A DNA stretch of 64,000 nt from Microlunatus antarcticus (GTDB lineage: Bacteria; Actinomycetota; Actinomycetes; Propionibacteriales; Propionibacteriaceae), in NCBI RefSeq assembly GCF_014193425.1, contig NZ_JACHZG010000001.1, positions 2,790,001 to 2,854,000 on the forward strand. Direction: 5' to 3'. Shown piece after piece: positions 15,646-25,830 of this stretch. The notes under the pieces were generated by a model that searched no databases, was not told the origin of the DNA, and saw only the letters and a program-made list of their open reading frames with translations. Each line of letters begins with the position of its first letter. The first letter of the stretch is position 1. A program made the translations under genes and the position numbers.

Positions 15646-16674
15646 TCATCCTGCCGGTTCGAGCGCCAGCATCGCGAACGTCCCGAGCCAGTGCGTGCTC
15701 AGGTAGCCGTCCTCGGCCAGCGCCGGCAGCCCGGCCCCGCGGTGCGCCTGTGCCGCATCCTCCAGCACCGCACGCCGCGGGTCGTCGACGTCGAGCGCCA
15801 GCCCCAGCCGCGCGAGCGACCACGCGCGGGAGAGGTTGAGCCCGTCGAGGTGGCCGAGCTGGCCGTCGGTGCGGTCGCGCACGACGACGGGCTCGAGCAG
15901 GCTGCGCGGCTCCCCCGCCGCCAGCCCGGGCCAGAAGCCGTCGAGCCACGCGGCGAACGCCACCGGGTCGAGCACCCGGCGGACCAGGTCGGCCTCCGAC
16001 AGCCCCGGCGACAGGAAGTCCTGCCCCGACGGCTCCCACCGCAGCGGCGCGTCCCGGTCCGGCACGAACCACTCGCGCACGTACGCCTCGACCGCCGCAG
16101 TCAGGTCGTCGCGACGCAACGGCCCCGCCGCGTCGAGCAGCAGGCCGAGGGCGAAGGCGGTGCTCGCGTGCGTGCCGTCGCGCACCGGCCGACCCGCCCG
16201 CGGGAGCCAGTCCAGGACCAGCCCGACGACCACGTCCGCCGCCGGCTCGAGCGCGTCGGCCCAGACCCGGGCGGCCTCGACCTCGCCGACGGCGGCCCGG
16301 CACTCGGCCGCGAGGGCGACGAGCCAGGCCCAGCCGTACGGGCGCTCGAACGACGGCTGGTCGGCCAGGACCGCGGCCTCCGTCGCCAGGTGGGCCGGCG
16401 TCAGGTGCGCGTCGAGCACGGCGTGGGCGGCCCCGGCATCGATCGAGTCGGCGTGGCGGCGGAGCAGCCGGACGAGCAGCCAGTGCGTGTGCACGGCGGA
16501 GTGCCAGTCGTAGCAGCCGTGGAACGCCGGGTGCCGGTCCCGCGGGAGGGGGAGGTCCGCGGGACCGGTCACGACGGCGACCAGGGCGTACGGGTACTCC
16601 CGGGTCGCGTTCGTGACGGCCGTCCTGGCCAGGCCGGCCAGGTCGACCGCGTCGTGGGGTGGCCGCGCGCTCAG
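15646..16674 (-). CDS. DUF2891 family protein, apparent CTG start
   Basis: The body is a recognisable DUF2891 protein: 'LPRDRHPAFHGCYDWHSAVH', 'HWLLVRLLRRH' and 'YLSTHWLGTFAMLAL'. The first ATG/GTG/TTG in frame is GTG 16572, but conserved family sequence continues upstream of it ('LARTAVTNATREYPYALV'). No conventional start exists before the frame meets the DUF979 gene, whose TGA overlaps a CTG (16674-16672) as CTGA. I therefore place the start at CTG, giving 342 aa, matching the family length of roughly 330-350. Function unknown; the family often accompanies DUF969/DUF979 genes, as here. Confidence 0.78.
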   Translation of the reverse strand: MSARPPHDAVDLAGLARTAVTNATREYPYALVAVVTGPADLPLPRDRHPAFHGCYDWHSAVHTHWLLVRLLRRHADSIDAGAAHAVLDAHLTPAHLATEAAVLADQPSFERPYGWAWLVALAAECRAAVGEVEAARVWADALEPAADVVVGLVLDWLPRAGRPVRDGTHASTAFALGLLLDAAGPLRRDDLTAAVEAYVREWFVPDRDAPLRWEPSGQDFLSPGLSEADLVRRVLDPVAFAAWLDGFWPGLAAGEPRSLLEPVVVRDRTDGQLGHLDGLNLSRAWSLARLGLALDVDDPRRAVLEDAAQAHRGAGLPALAEDGYLSTHWLGTFAMLALEPAG

Positions 16675-17750
16675 AAGGCGACCACGTACATGATCACGAT
16701 GTTCGCCACGAGCAGCGGGACCGCCGTCGGCAGCTGGGCCCGGATCACGGCGTAGTTGCTCTTCAGCTCCAGCAGGGCGACCGGGACGATGTTGAAGTTG
16801 GCCGCCATCGGCGTGCAGAGCGTCCCGCAGTAGCCCGACAGCATCCCGATGGCGAAGATCGCCGCCGGGTTGCCGCCCATCGCCGCCACCAGGACCGGGT
16901 AGCCGATCGCCGCGGTGAGCACAGGGAACGCGGCGAACGCGTTACCCATGATCACGGTGAAGACCGCCATCCCGACGCAGTAGAGGATCACCGCGGGCAG
17001 CAGCGAGCCCTTCGGCAGGATCGCCGACACGGTGGAGCCGATCGCTGTGCCCACGCCGGCGGTGGCGAAGACCAGCCCGAGCACCGACAGCAGCTGCGGC
17101 AGCACGAGCGCCCACCCCAGGTCCTCGGTGAGCCGACGCCCCTCGGTGAGGGCCAGCGCCGGCGAGCGCAGCCGGAAGACGATCATGGAGATGACGATCG
17201 CGATGATGCCGGCGGCGGCGAGCCCGATCACGGTCTCGCTGCCCTTCTGCAGCAGCGGTCGGCCGCCGATGATCACGTACGGCCCGGCGATCGCGCAGAG
17301 CGCGGTGATCACCGGGATCGCGAGCACCGGGATGAACAGCTTGTTCCCGAACTTCTCCGCCAGCGCCTCGCGCTCCTGCGTCGGGGCGAGCGCCACGCTC
17401 GAGCCGCCCGTCCCGCCACCCGCGCGGAGGGGCCGGTCGGGCCGGTCGGCGTCGCGGTCGAGGTCGGCCCCCTCGACGTCACCGGCCTCGGTGGCCGCCG
17501 TGGCGGTCCCGCTCTTGGCGAGCCGACCGGTGCCGGCCAGCGCGGCGATGACCACGATGACCAGCCCCAGCGGCCAGGCCGGCGCGGTCTTGGCGATCAC
17601 GAAGGAGCTGTAGGGGAAGCAGAGGCCGAGCAGCGCCCAGAACAGGCCGCTGGTCAGGCGCTTCGGGTTGCTCCGGTCACGGGCGACGAGCACGCCGACG
17701 CCGAGCCAGAACAGGCCCATCAGCCAGTAGAACCACTCGACGGAGATCAT
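16671..17750 (-). CDS. DUF979 membrane protein, putative 5-oxoproline/peptide-derived substrate permease subunit
   Basis: 359 aa with about 9 hydrophobic segments and a charged cytoplasmic loop ('ADRPDRPLRAGG') after the second or third. The segment 'GMLSGYCGTLCTPMAANFN' is the most conserved part of DUF979. DUF969 and DUF979 proteins occur as pairs next to pyroglutamyl peptidase and 5-oxoprolinase genes and are thought to form a transporter; that role is inferred. Start overlaps the DUF969 stop (ATGA), stop overlaps the DUF2891 start. Confidence 0.88.
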   Translation of the reverse strand: MISVEWFYWLMGLFWLGVGVLVARDRSNPKRLTSGLFWALLGLCFPYSSFVIAKTAPAWPLGLVIVVIAALAGTGRLAKSGTATAATEAGDVEGADLDRDADRPDRPLRAGGGTGGSSVALAPTQEREALAEKFGNKLFIPVLAIPVITALCAIAGPYVIIGGRPLLQKGSETVIGLAAAGIIAIVISMIVFRLRSPALALTEGRRLTEDLGWALVLPQLLSVLGLVFATAGVGTAIGSTVSAILPKGSLLPAVILYCVGMAVFTVIMGNAFAAFPVLTAAIGYPVLVAAMGGNPAAIFAIGMLSGYCGTLCTPMAANFNIVPVALLELKSNYAVIRAQLPTAVPLLVANIVIMYVVAF

Positions 17751-18442
17751 CGGGCCACCGCCTCGGGAACGAGGCCGGCCATCTCCCGGCGCAGGGCCCG
17801 GTCGACGAGCAGGCTGCGCGTGCCGTGGATCAGCAGGGCGACGATCGCGGTCGGGATGGCCCAGAGCGCGACCTGCAGGGGCACGAGGGTGAAGCCGTAC
17901 GTGGTGTCGACGAACGAGGTGATCAGCAGCACCGCGCCGACGGCCACGAAGATGTCCTCGCCGAAGAAGGCGCCGACGTTGTCGGTGCTGGCGGCGAAGG
18001 CACGGATCCGCTGGACGACGCGGTCGGGCAGCGGGCCGTACTTGCGCACGGCGGCCGCCTCCGCCATCGGGGCGACGAGCGGACGCACGGTCTGGGCGTG
18101 CCCGCCGATGCTCATCAGCCCGATCGCGGCCAGGACCTGTCGCACGAAGAGGTAGCCGGCGAGGATGCCTCCGGTGCTCAGGCGGGCGAGCTTGGAGACC
18201 AGGCGCCGCGCCTGCTGCTGCAGGCCGAAGTGCTCGACCAGGCCGATGACCGGCAGCACGAGCAGGAAGATGCTGACCGACCGGCTGCCGGCGAAGCCGG
18301 TGCCGAAGGCGTTCAGGACCTGGAGGGGAGTCATGCCACCGAGGAAGCCGGTCACGAGACCGGCGACGGTGACCACGAGCATGGGGTTGAGCCTCAGCGC
18401 GAAGCCGACGACCACCACCAGGATGCCGAGGAGGACGAGCAC
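17747..18442 (-). CDS. DUF969 membrane protein, partner of DUF979
   Basis: 231 aa from GTG 18442, preceded by a GGCGGAG ribosome site; open frame further upstream reads through the promoter and is not coding. About 5-6 membrane segments, with family motifs 'LLLVLPVIGLVEHFGLQQQA', 'GIGGHAQTVRPL'-like 'SIGGHAQTVRPLV' and 'ADSTDNVGAFFGED'-like 'ASTDNVGAFFGEDIF'. First gene of the minus-strand arm of the pyroglutamate cluster, divergent from the peptidase-like gene. Confidence 0.88.
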   Translation of the reverse strand: MLVLLGILVVVVGFALRLNPMLVVTVAGLVTGFLGGMTPLQVLNAFGTGFAGSRSVSIFLLVLPVIGLVEHFGLQQQARRLVSKLARLSTGGILAGYLFVRQVLAAIGLMSIGGHAQTVRPLVAPMAEAAAVRKYGPLPDRVVQRIRAFAASTDNVGAFFGEDIFVAVGAVLLITSFVDTTYGFTLVPLQVALWAIPTAIVALLIHGTRSLLVDRALRREMAGLVPEAVAR

Positions 18443-18488
18443 GCTCTCCGCCTTTCGGAGGGAGGGAGGGGCGCGGAGGGAAGCCCTG

Positions 18489-18516
18489 CTAGGTAACCTA
18501 GGGATCGTTGAACGAT
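18489..18516. promoter_or_regulatory. divergent control region with FCD-GntR operator 1
   Basis: Two palindromes lie side by side between the divergent DUF969 and peptidase-like genes: CTAGGTAACCTAG (18489-18501) and ATCGTTGAACGAT (18504-18516). The second recurs as ATCGTTCCACGAT before pxpA, so it is probably the site of the cluster's FCD regulator; the first may contain the -10 elements. Confidence 0.65.
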
Positions 18517-18547
18517 TCTGCAAGACCCTCGAGGCAGGCGGAGCGCG

Positions 18548-19828
18548 ATGACCCCCCAGGCAGACGACGACCGGACGACCCCCCACCCGGCACCCTCCCG
18601 GCCCGCACCCCTGACGGTCGAGGAGTCGCGGCTGAGCGAGTCGCTCGCCGCCGGCGGCCCGTCGCTCGCCGACCAGGTCCTGCGGCGGTCCGGCTTCGAC
18701 GACCTCGCGGCCGACCTGGCCGGTCGCCTGCAGGTGGCGCCCTCGCTCGCGGAGCTGACCGCGGCCGTGCGGCAGGCGGGCGCCGAGCTGTGGACCGCCG
18801 CGGTCGACCGCGCCCAGGGCCGGAGCGGTCAGGGTGACCTCGACCCGTACGACGACCGCCCGCTCTACTGGGCGCGCCTCGTCCTCAGCGCCACGCTGCG
18901 CCGGCTCGACTCGCCGCACCTGACCGTCCAGCACCAGCGCCACGGGCTGCTGCGGATCCTCGACCGGACGAGCCGGGGCATCGAGCGCCCTTCGACGGGC
19001 TCAGGGAGCGTCGGGTGGGCCGACGCGCGACCCGGCGACCTCCGGGTCATGGTCAGCGGCTTCGACGTGTTCGGGCTGGACCAGAGCGTGCGGCACTCGA
19101 ACCCGTCCGGCGCGGCCGCGCTCCAGCTCGACGGACGGCGGCTCCAGACCGCGCACGGCGACGCGCTGGTCCGGGCCGTCGTGCTGCCGGTGGGCTACGC
19201 CGACTTCGACCAGTGCGTGGTCGAGGACGCGTACGGCCCGGTGCTGCGGCCCGGCGACGACCGGGCCGACCTGATCATGACGATCAGCATGACCTCGCGC
19301 GGTCGGATGGACGTCGAGAAGTGGGCGGCGAACGCGCGCGGCGGGACCCCGGACAACCAGCGCGACCAGCACTTCGGGTCGGTGGCGCGGGCCTCGCACT
19401 GGCCCCAGCCCTTCGACTCCCCCGACTGGATCGAGACGACGCTGCCGTACGCGGCGATGGTCGACGCCGGGACCGGGCCCTGGCCGGTCGTGCTCAAGGA
19501 GGGGATCCGGGAGTGGCCGGCGGGGACGTTCCCGGACCCGACCGCGCTGGTCGAGCGACCGGACCCGTCCCCGGGCAGCACGGCCGCGGCCGGGACCGGC
19601 GGCGACTACCTCAGCAACGAGAGCATGTACCGCTCGAACCGCCTGCGGCAGGCGCTGCACGCCTGGGACGTCCCCGGCGGTCACCTGCACATCTCGGCCC
19701 TGGAGTACCCCGGCGACCCGACCGTGCTGACCGACCCGGCCTTCGAGGCCGACCGGCGGGCGGTGGTCGACCAGACCGTCGCCCTCGTCGCGGCCGCCGC
19801 GGCGGCGCGGGCCGACCGCCGTGGCTGA
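18548..19828 (+). CDS. pyroglutamyl-peptidase-like (C15) protein with N-terminal extension and Cys-to-Ser change
   Basis: 426 aa. The C-terminal ~260 residues follow the C15 pyroglutamyl peptidase fold: 'VMVSGFDVFGLDQS' with 'NPSG', 'GRMDVEKWAAN' (Glu257 at the catalytic Glu position), 'GGDYLSNESMYRS' and 'GGHLHISALEYPG' (His381). In canonical enzymes the third motif carries the nucleophilic Cys; here Ser356 occupies it. The first ~160 residues are a helical extension of unknown role, ending in a short repeat-derived insert. Context (transporter pair, PxpABC) fits release or sensing of 5-oxoproline, but catalysis needs testing. Confidence 0.75.
   Translation: MTPQADDDRTTPHPAPSRPAPLTVEESRLSESLAAGGPSLADQVLRRSGFDDLAADLAGRLQVAPSLAELTAAVRQAGAELWTAAVDRAQGRSGQGDLDPYDDRPLYWARLVLSATLRRLDSPHLTVQHQRHGLLRILDRTSRGIERPSTGSGSVGWADARPGDLRVMVSGFDVFGLDQSVRHSNPSGAAALQLDGRRLQTAHGDALVRAVVLPVGYADFDQCVVEDAYGPVLRPGDDRADLIMTISMTSRGRMDVEKWAANARGGTPDNQRDQHFGSVARASHWPQPFDSPDWIETTLPYAAMVDAGTGPWPVVLKEGIREWPAGTFPDPTALVERPDPSPGSTAAAGTGGDYLSNESMYRSNRLRQALHAWDVPGGHLHISALEYPGDPTVLTDPAFEADRRAVVDQTVALVAAAAAARADRRG
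18982..19010 (+). repeat. short dispersed repeat inserted in frame
   Basis: The core CGCCCTTCGACGGGCTCAGG lies within the peptidase-like gene and encodes 'IERPSTGSGS'. Sequences of the type CCCTTCGAC-(A/G)-GCTCAGGG are, as I recall, widespread short repeats in several high-GC actinobacterial genomes. This is the only copy noticed in the window. Confidence 0.5.
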
Positions 19829-19838
19829 GCGGAAGGGG

Positions 19839-20513
19839 TCAGCCCAGCCCGCGGCTGCGGTACTCCGCCAGCACCTGGCTCTCGGCCTCGTCGAGGTAGG
19901 CCCGCAGCATCTCTGCCGCGACCGGCCCGCCCTGGACGGCCAGGGCGTCGAGGATCGCGTGGTTGCGCTCCAGGTAGGTGCCGTGGAAGGCGTCCGGGCG
20001 GGCGACCACGTGGAAGGCGAGGCGCATCTCGTTCCACACGCTCTGCATCAGGCTCACCACCCGGACGCTGGCCAGCGCGGTCAGCTCGCGGTGGAAGTCG
20101 ATGTCCGCCGTCCCGACGCCGACCCAGTCGTGCGCCCGCGCCGTCGCGTCGGCCCGTTCCAGGGTCTCGACGACGCGCTCGAGCCCGGCCGTGCCGCCCG
20201 GGTGCGCCGCGACCGCCGCGCACTCCACGAGGCGGCGGACGTCGTACAGCTCGGACACCTCCTGGGTGGTCGGCATCCGGACGAACACCCCGCGGTTGAG
20301 CTCGTGGACCACCAGCCGTTCCTCCGCCAGCGCGCGGAACGCCTCCCGCAGCGTGTTGCGCGAGACGTGCAGGTCCCGGCTGATCCGCGGCTCCGACAGG
20401 CGCGTGCCGAAGGCGTACGTGCCGTCGAGGATCCCGCGGCGGACGTGGTCCGCCACGCGCTCGGCCCGACCGGCCGGGTCGAGCACGACCGGCTCGTCCG
20501 CAGGCAGGGTCAC
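19839..20513 (-). CDS. GntR-family regulator, FadR/FCD subfamily
   Basis: 224 aa, GTG start. Winged helix '[21 protein letters not shown]' split over helices, '[19 protein letters not shown]' and '[10 protein letters not shown]'. The FCD ligand domain follows: '[14 protein letters not shown]', '[14 protein letters not shown]' and '[10 protein letters not shown]', with Asp/His residues typical of metal-dependent FCD effectors. It lies between the two plus-strand halves of the pyroglutamate cluster. The repeated ATCGTNNNACGAT palindromes before pxpA and in the DUF969/peptidase divergent region make it the probable local repressor, with 5-oxoproline or a related acid as a guess for the ligand. 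Confidence 0.9.
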   Translation of the reverse strand: MTLPADEPVVLDPAGRAERVADHVRRGILDGTYAFGTRLSEPRISRDLHVSRNTLREAFRALAEERLVVHELNRGVFVRMPTTQEVSELYDVRRLVECAAVAAHPGGTAGLERVVETLERADATARAHDWVGVGTADIDFHRELTALASVRVVSLMQSVWNEMRLAFHVVARPDAFHGTYLERNHAILDALAVQGGPVAAEMLRAYLDEAESQVLAEYRSRGLG

Positions 20514-20560
20514 GCCGCGGACGTTACCAACGCGACGAGAACGGCGGGCCGACCGTGTGG

Positions 20561-20575
20561 GATCGTTCCACGATC
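20561..20575 (+). promoter_or_regulatory. FCD-GntR operator 2
   Basis: GATCGTTCCACGATC is a 15-base palindrome with the core ATCGTTCCACGAT, matching ATCGTTGAACGAT at 18504. It lies in the divergent region between the FCD regulator gene and pxpA, so it could control both. Confidence 0.68.
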
Positions 20576-20620
20576 ACCGACGACGACCAGCGGGGGGCAG
20601 TCGTGGACCGGGAGGCCGAC

Positions 20621-21409
20621 GTGCACGTCGTGGACCTGAACGCCGACGTCGGCGAGGGGTTCGGCCGCTGGGAGCTCGGCGACGACGACGCCGTGATCGC
20701 CACCGTGACGAGCGCCAACGTCGCGTGCGGCTTCCACGCCGGCGACCCGTCGACCATGGCCCGTTCCGTCACCACCGCGCTGCGGCACGGCGTCGCGATC
20801 GGCGCGCACGTCTCCTACCGCGACCTGGCCGGCTTCGGACGGCGCTACGTCGACGCCGACGAGGCCGAGCTGAGCGGGGACGTCGTCTACCAGCTCGGCG
20901 CGCTCGCCGGCATCTGCCGGACGCTCGGGGCCCGGATCGGCTACGTGAAGCCGCACGGCGCGCTCTACAACACGATCGCCGCCGACGACGACCGCGGTCG
21001 TCGCCACGCCCGGGCGGTGCTGGCGGCCCTCGGGCGCTACGACCCGACCCTGCCGGTGGTCGGGCTGGCCGGCTCCGTGTTCCTGGACGCGGCCCGCGAG
21101 GCCGGTCAGCCGGTCGTGGCCGAGGCGTTCGCCGACCGGGCGTACACCCCGGCCGGTGCGCTGGTCAGCCGGCGCGAGCCGGGCTCCGTGCTGCACGACG
21201 CCGACGAGGTGGCCGAGCGGATGGTGAGGCTGGTCCGCACGGGCACGGTGGAGGCGGTCGACGGCAGCACGGTGCCGGTCGCCGCGGACTCGATCTGCGT
21301 GCACGGCGACTCACCCGGTGCGGTCGCGATGGCGCAGGCGGTCCGCGGGGCGCTGACCGGCGCCGGCGTCGAAGTGCGCTCCTTCGCTGCCGGCCCGCAG
21401 GCCGGCTGA
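20621..21409 (+). CDS. pxpA: 5-oxoprolinase subunit A (LamB/YcsF family)
   Basis: 262 aa from GTG 20621, chosen because GGGAGG precedes it by 5 bases and '[17 protein letters not shown]' is where the family begins; GTG 20603 is an alternative. Conserved motifs: '[14 protein letters not shown]', '[15 protein letters not shown]', 'VKPHGALYN' and '[15 protein letters not shown]'. With PxpB and PxpC it hydrolyses 5-oxoproline to glutamate using ATP. The stop is 3 bases from the PxpBC fusion gene. Confidence 0.93.
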   Translation: MHVVDLNADVGEGFGRWELGDDDAVIATVTSANVACGFHAGDPSTMARSVTTALRHGVAIGAHVSYRDLAGFGRRYVDADEAELSGDVVYQLGALAGICRTLGARIGYVKPHGALYNTIAADDDRGRRHARAVLAALGRYDPTLPVVGLAGSVFLDAAREAGQPVVAEAFADRAYTPAGALVSRREPGSVLHDADEVAERMVRLVRTGTVEAVDGSTVPVAADSICVHGDSPGAVAMAQAVRGALTGAGVEVRSFAAGPQAG

Positions 21410-21412
21410 CCC

Positions 21413-22963
21413 GTGGTCGGCACGGACGTCCGGGTGCTGCCCGCCGGGTCCGACGGCCTGCTGGCCGAGGTGGCCGACCTCGACGAGGCGCTCGCGCTCT
21501 TCGCGTCCCTGCGCGACGCCCCCCCGCCCGGGGTCTGGGAGCTCGTCCCGGCCGCCCGTACGGTGCTCGTGCGCTTCGACCCGGCGCTGACCGACGCCGA
21601 GACCCTCGCCGCCGACCTGCGCGCCCGCTCCCTCGGTCACCTGGCGACGGCCGAGGGGCCGGTCGTCGAGGTGCCGGTCTGCTACGACGGCGCCGACCTC
21701 GACGAGGTGGCCCGGCTCTGCGGTCTGGACCCGGCCGAGGTCGTCCGCCGTCACACCGCGGCGCCGTGGACCGTCGCCTTCACCGGCTTCGCGCCGGGCT
21801 TCGGCTACCTCTCCGGCGGCGACCCCGCGCTCGACGTCCCGCGCCGGTCCGAGCCGAGGACCGCCATCCCCGCCGGCTCGGTCGGCCTGGCCGGACGCTT
21901 CAGCGGGATCTACCCGCGTGCGAGCCCGGGCGGCTGGCAGCTGATCGGACGCACCGGCCTCGCGCTGTGGGACCTGCGGCGGGCCGACCCCGCGCTGCTG
22001 GCCCCGGGGATGCGCGTGCGGTTCGTCGACGTGGGTCCGGATGCCCTCGCTGACCCGGACCCGGGATCGGGGTCGGGCGCTGCCGCGACGGCGACGCTGG
22101 TGGGCCAGCCCGCGCTCGAGGTGCTCGCACCAGGACCGCTCACGGTCGTCGCCGACCTCGGCCGGCCCGGGCGGGCCGCGCAGGGCGTGGCCCGGTCCGG
22201 CGCCGTCGACCGGCAGGCGCTCCGCCGGGCCAACCGGCTGGTCGGCAACCCGTCGGGGGCCGCGGCCCTGGAGATCGCAGCCGGCGGGCTGGAGGTCCGG
22301 GCGCTGACGGACCTGGTGGTCGCCGTGACCGGCGCCGAGGTCGAGGTCGAGCTCGAGCTCGACCGGGCTTTCGCCCTGGGGCCTGGCGACGAGCTGCACC
22401 TCGGCACCCCGGCCCGGGGGATGGTCGGCTATCTCGCGGTCGCCGGCGGTGTCGCGGCCGAGGCCGTGCTCGGCAGCCGCTCGACCGACCTGCTCTCCGG
22501 CGTCGGCCCACCACGTCTCCAGGTCGGTGACGTCGTCCGCGTCGGCCGGGCAAGTGAGTCGGCGGCCGCCGTCGACCCCGACCCGGGACCACGCCTGCCG
22601 TCCGCCGACGAGCTGACCGAGGTCGACGTGGTCCTCGGCCCCCGGGACGACTGGTTCGCCCCGGAGGTCGTCGACCGCTTCCTGCGCCAGGAGTGGACGG
22701 TCACGCCGCGGTCCAACCGGGTCGGGCTCCGCCTGGACGGCGAGCCGCTCGTCCGGTCCCGCACCGAGGAGCTGCCCAGCGAGGGCACGGTCCCGGGGTC
22801 GGTCCAGGTCCCGCAGAACGGGCTGCCGGTCGTCTTCACCGCCGACCACCCGGTCACCGGCGGCTACCCGGTGATCGCCTGCGTCGCGCGCCACCACCTC
22901 GACCGGGTCGGGCAGGTCCCGGTGGGTGGGCGCATCCGCTTCCGCGCGGTCGCGGCAGGATGA
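21413..22963 (+). CDS. pxpBC: 5-oxoprolinase subunits B and C, fused
   Basis: 516 aa, GTG start. Residues 1 to about 210 are PxpB/KipI ('FTGFAPGFGYLSGG', 'PAGSVGLAGRFSGIYP', 'GGWQLIGRT'); after a Gly/Pro linker around 215-225, residues to the end are PxpC/KipA/biotin-dependent carboxylase-like ('VLAPGPLTVVADLGRPGRA', 'SVQVPQNGLPVVF', 'TGGYPVIACV'). Natural fusions of the two subunits are known. Directly downstream of pxpA; the trio completes ATP-dependent 5-oxoproline to glutamate conversion. Confidence 0.93.
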   Translation: MVGTDVRVLPAGSDGLLAEVADLDEALALFASLRDAPPPGVWELVPAARTVLVRFDPALTDAETLAADLRARSLGHLATAEGPVVEVPVCYDGADLDEVARLCGLDPAEVVRRHTAAPWTVAFTGFAPGFGYLSGGDPALDVPRRSEPRTAIPAGSVGLAGRFSGIYPRASPGGWQLIGRTGLALWDLRRADPALLAPGMRVRFVDVGPDALADPDPGSGSGAAATATLVGQPALEVLAPGPLTVVADLGRPGRAAQGVARSGAVDRQALRRANRLVGNPSGAAALEIAAGGLEVRALTDLVVAVTGAEVEVELELDRAFALGPGDELHLGTPARGMVGYLAVAGGVAAEAVLGSRSTDLLSGVGPPRLQVGDVVRVGRASESAAAVDPDPGPRLPSADELTEVDVVLGPRDDWFAPEVVDRFLRQEWTVTPRSNRVGLRLDGEPLVRSRTEELPSEGTVPGSVQVPQNGLPVVFTADHPVTGGYPVIACVARHHLDRVGQVPVGGRIRFRAVAAG

Positions 22964-22967
22964 GGAG

Positions 22968-23717
22968 GTGAGCGGCACCCCCGGCGACCCGGCTCGTGTC
23001 CTGGCCGTCGCGGCGACGCTGCAGGACCGGCTCGACGCCCTCCCGGCCGACGCCACGCACCGCGCGACCTTCGTCGCCGTCTACCGGCGGGTCACGCTGG
23101 GGGTCGCCGACGCCGTGGCCGCCGGCTCGTTCGAGGACCCGGGCTGGGTCGTGGCGTGGGACGAGGTGTTCGCCGATCAGTTCCTCGCGGCGCACGACGC
23201 CGACCTGGCCGGTGAACCGGTCCCCCGTCCGTGGCGGCTGGCCTTCACCGCCGACCCGGCGATGCACCCGCTCGGCCACCTGCTGCTGGCCATGAACGCC
23301 CACATCAACTTCGACCTGCCGCAGTCCCTGGTCGCCGTCGTCACCGACGCCGACTTCGCCGACCCCGCCCTGCTCGCGCGTCGGGACCGCGACCACCAGC
23401 GGATCGACGAGGTGCTCTTCGCGCGGCTGCGGGCCGAGGACGCCGAGCTGGGCTGGAAGGTCCGGCGCGTCGACCGCCTCCTGGGGCCGCTGCACCGGTG
23501 GGCGTCCCGGCGCTTCCTGCGCGAGTCGCGGGAGAAGGTCTGGCACAACACCGGCGTGCTCCAGCGAGCGCGCGCGGAGGGGGGCCCGGCGTACCGGCAT
23601 CGGGTCGACGAGCTGGACGTGCTGACCTCGGCCAAGATCAGCGAGTTCCTGCGGCCGGGGCCGGTCCTGCTGCGGCTGGCGGTCCAGGGCTTCGGCGTGA
23701 CGCTGCCGCCGTCGTGA
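22968..23717 (+). CDS. DUF5995-like hypothetical protein
   Basis: 249 aa from GTG 22968, whose GAGGAG ribosome site overlaps the pxpBC stop. Mostly helical; the most distinctive stretch is 'HPLGHLLLAMNAHINFDLP', which I associate with DUF5995, and 'VWHNTGVLQRAR'. The His/Asn-rich segment could bind a metal, but no function is assigned. It looks translationally linked to the 5-oxoprolinase genes although no functional link is known. Confidence 0.65.
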   Translation: MSGTPGDPARVLAVAATLQDRLDALPADATHRATFVAVYRRVTLGVADAVAAGSFEDPGWVVAWDEVFADQFLAAHDADLAGEPVPRPWRLAFTADPAMHPLGHLLLAMNAHINFDLPQSLVAVVTDADFADPALLARRDRDHQRIDEVLFARLRAEDAELGWKVRRVDRLLGPLHRWASRRFLRESREKVWHNTGVLQRARAEGGPAYRHRVDELDVLTSAKISEFLRPGPVLLRLAVQGFGVTLPPS

Positions 23718-23747
23718 GCGGCACCGGGTCGGACCCGTCGCGCCCGC

Positions 23748-23753
23748 CATACT
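23748..23753 (+). promoter_or_regulatory. probable leaderless -10 element of glgX
   Basis: CATACT ends 7 bases before the GTG of glgX, the spacing of a leaderless transcript. A 13-base palindrome CGGGTCGGACCCG lies just upstream (about 23726-23738). Confidence 0.4.
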
Positions 23754-23760
23754 TCGACCT

Positions 23761-25801
<2,041 letters not shown>

Positions 25802-25830
<29 letters not shown>

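Noticed and set aside
18481-18547. Riboswitch before the pyroglutamate genes
   Set aside because: The region is short and its palindromes match protein operators shared with pxpA rather than any riboswitch fold I recognise.
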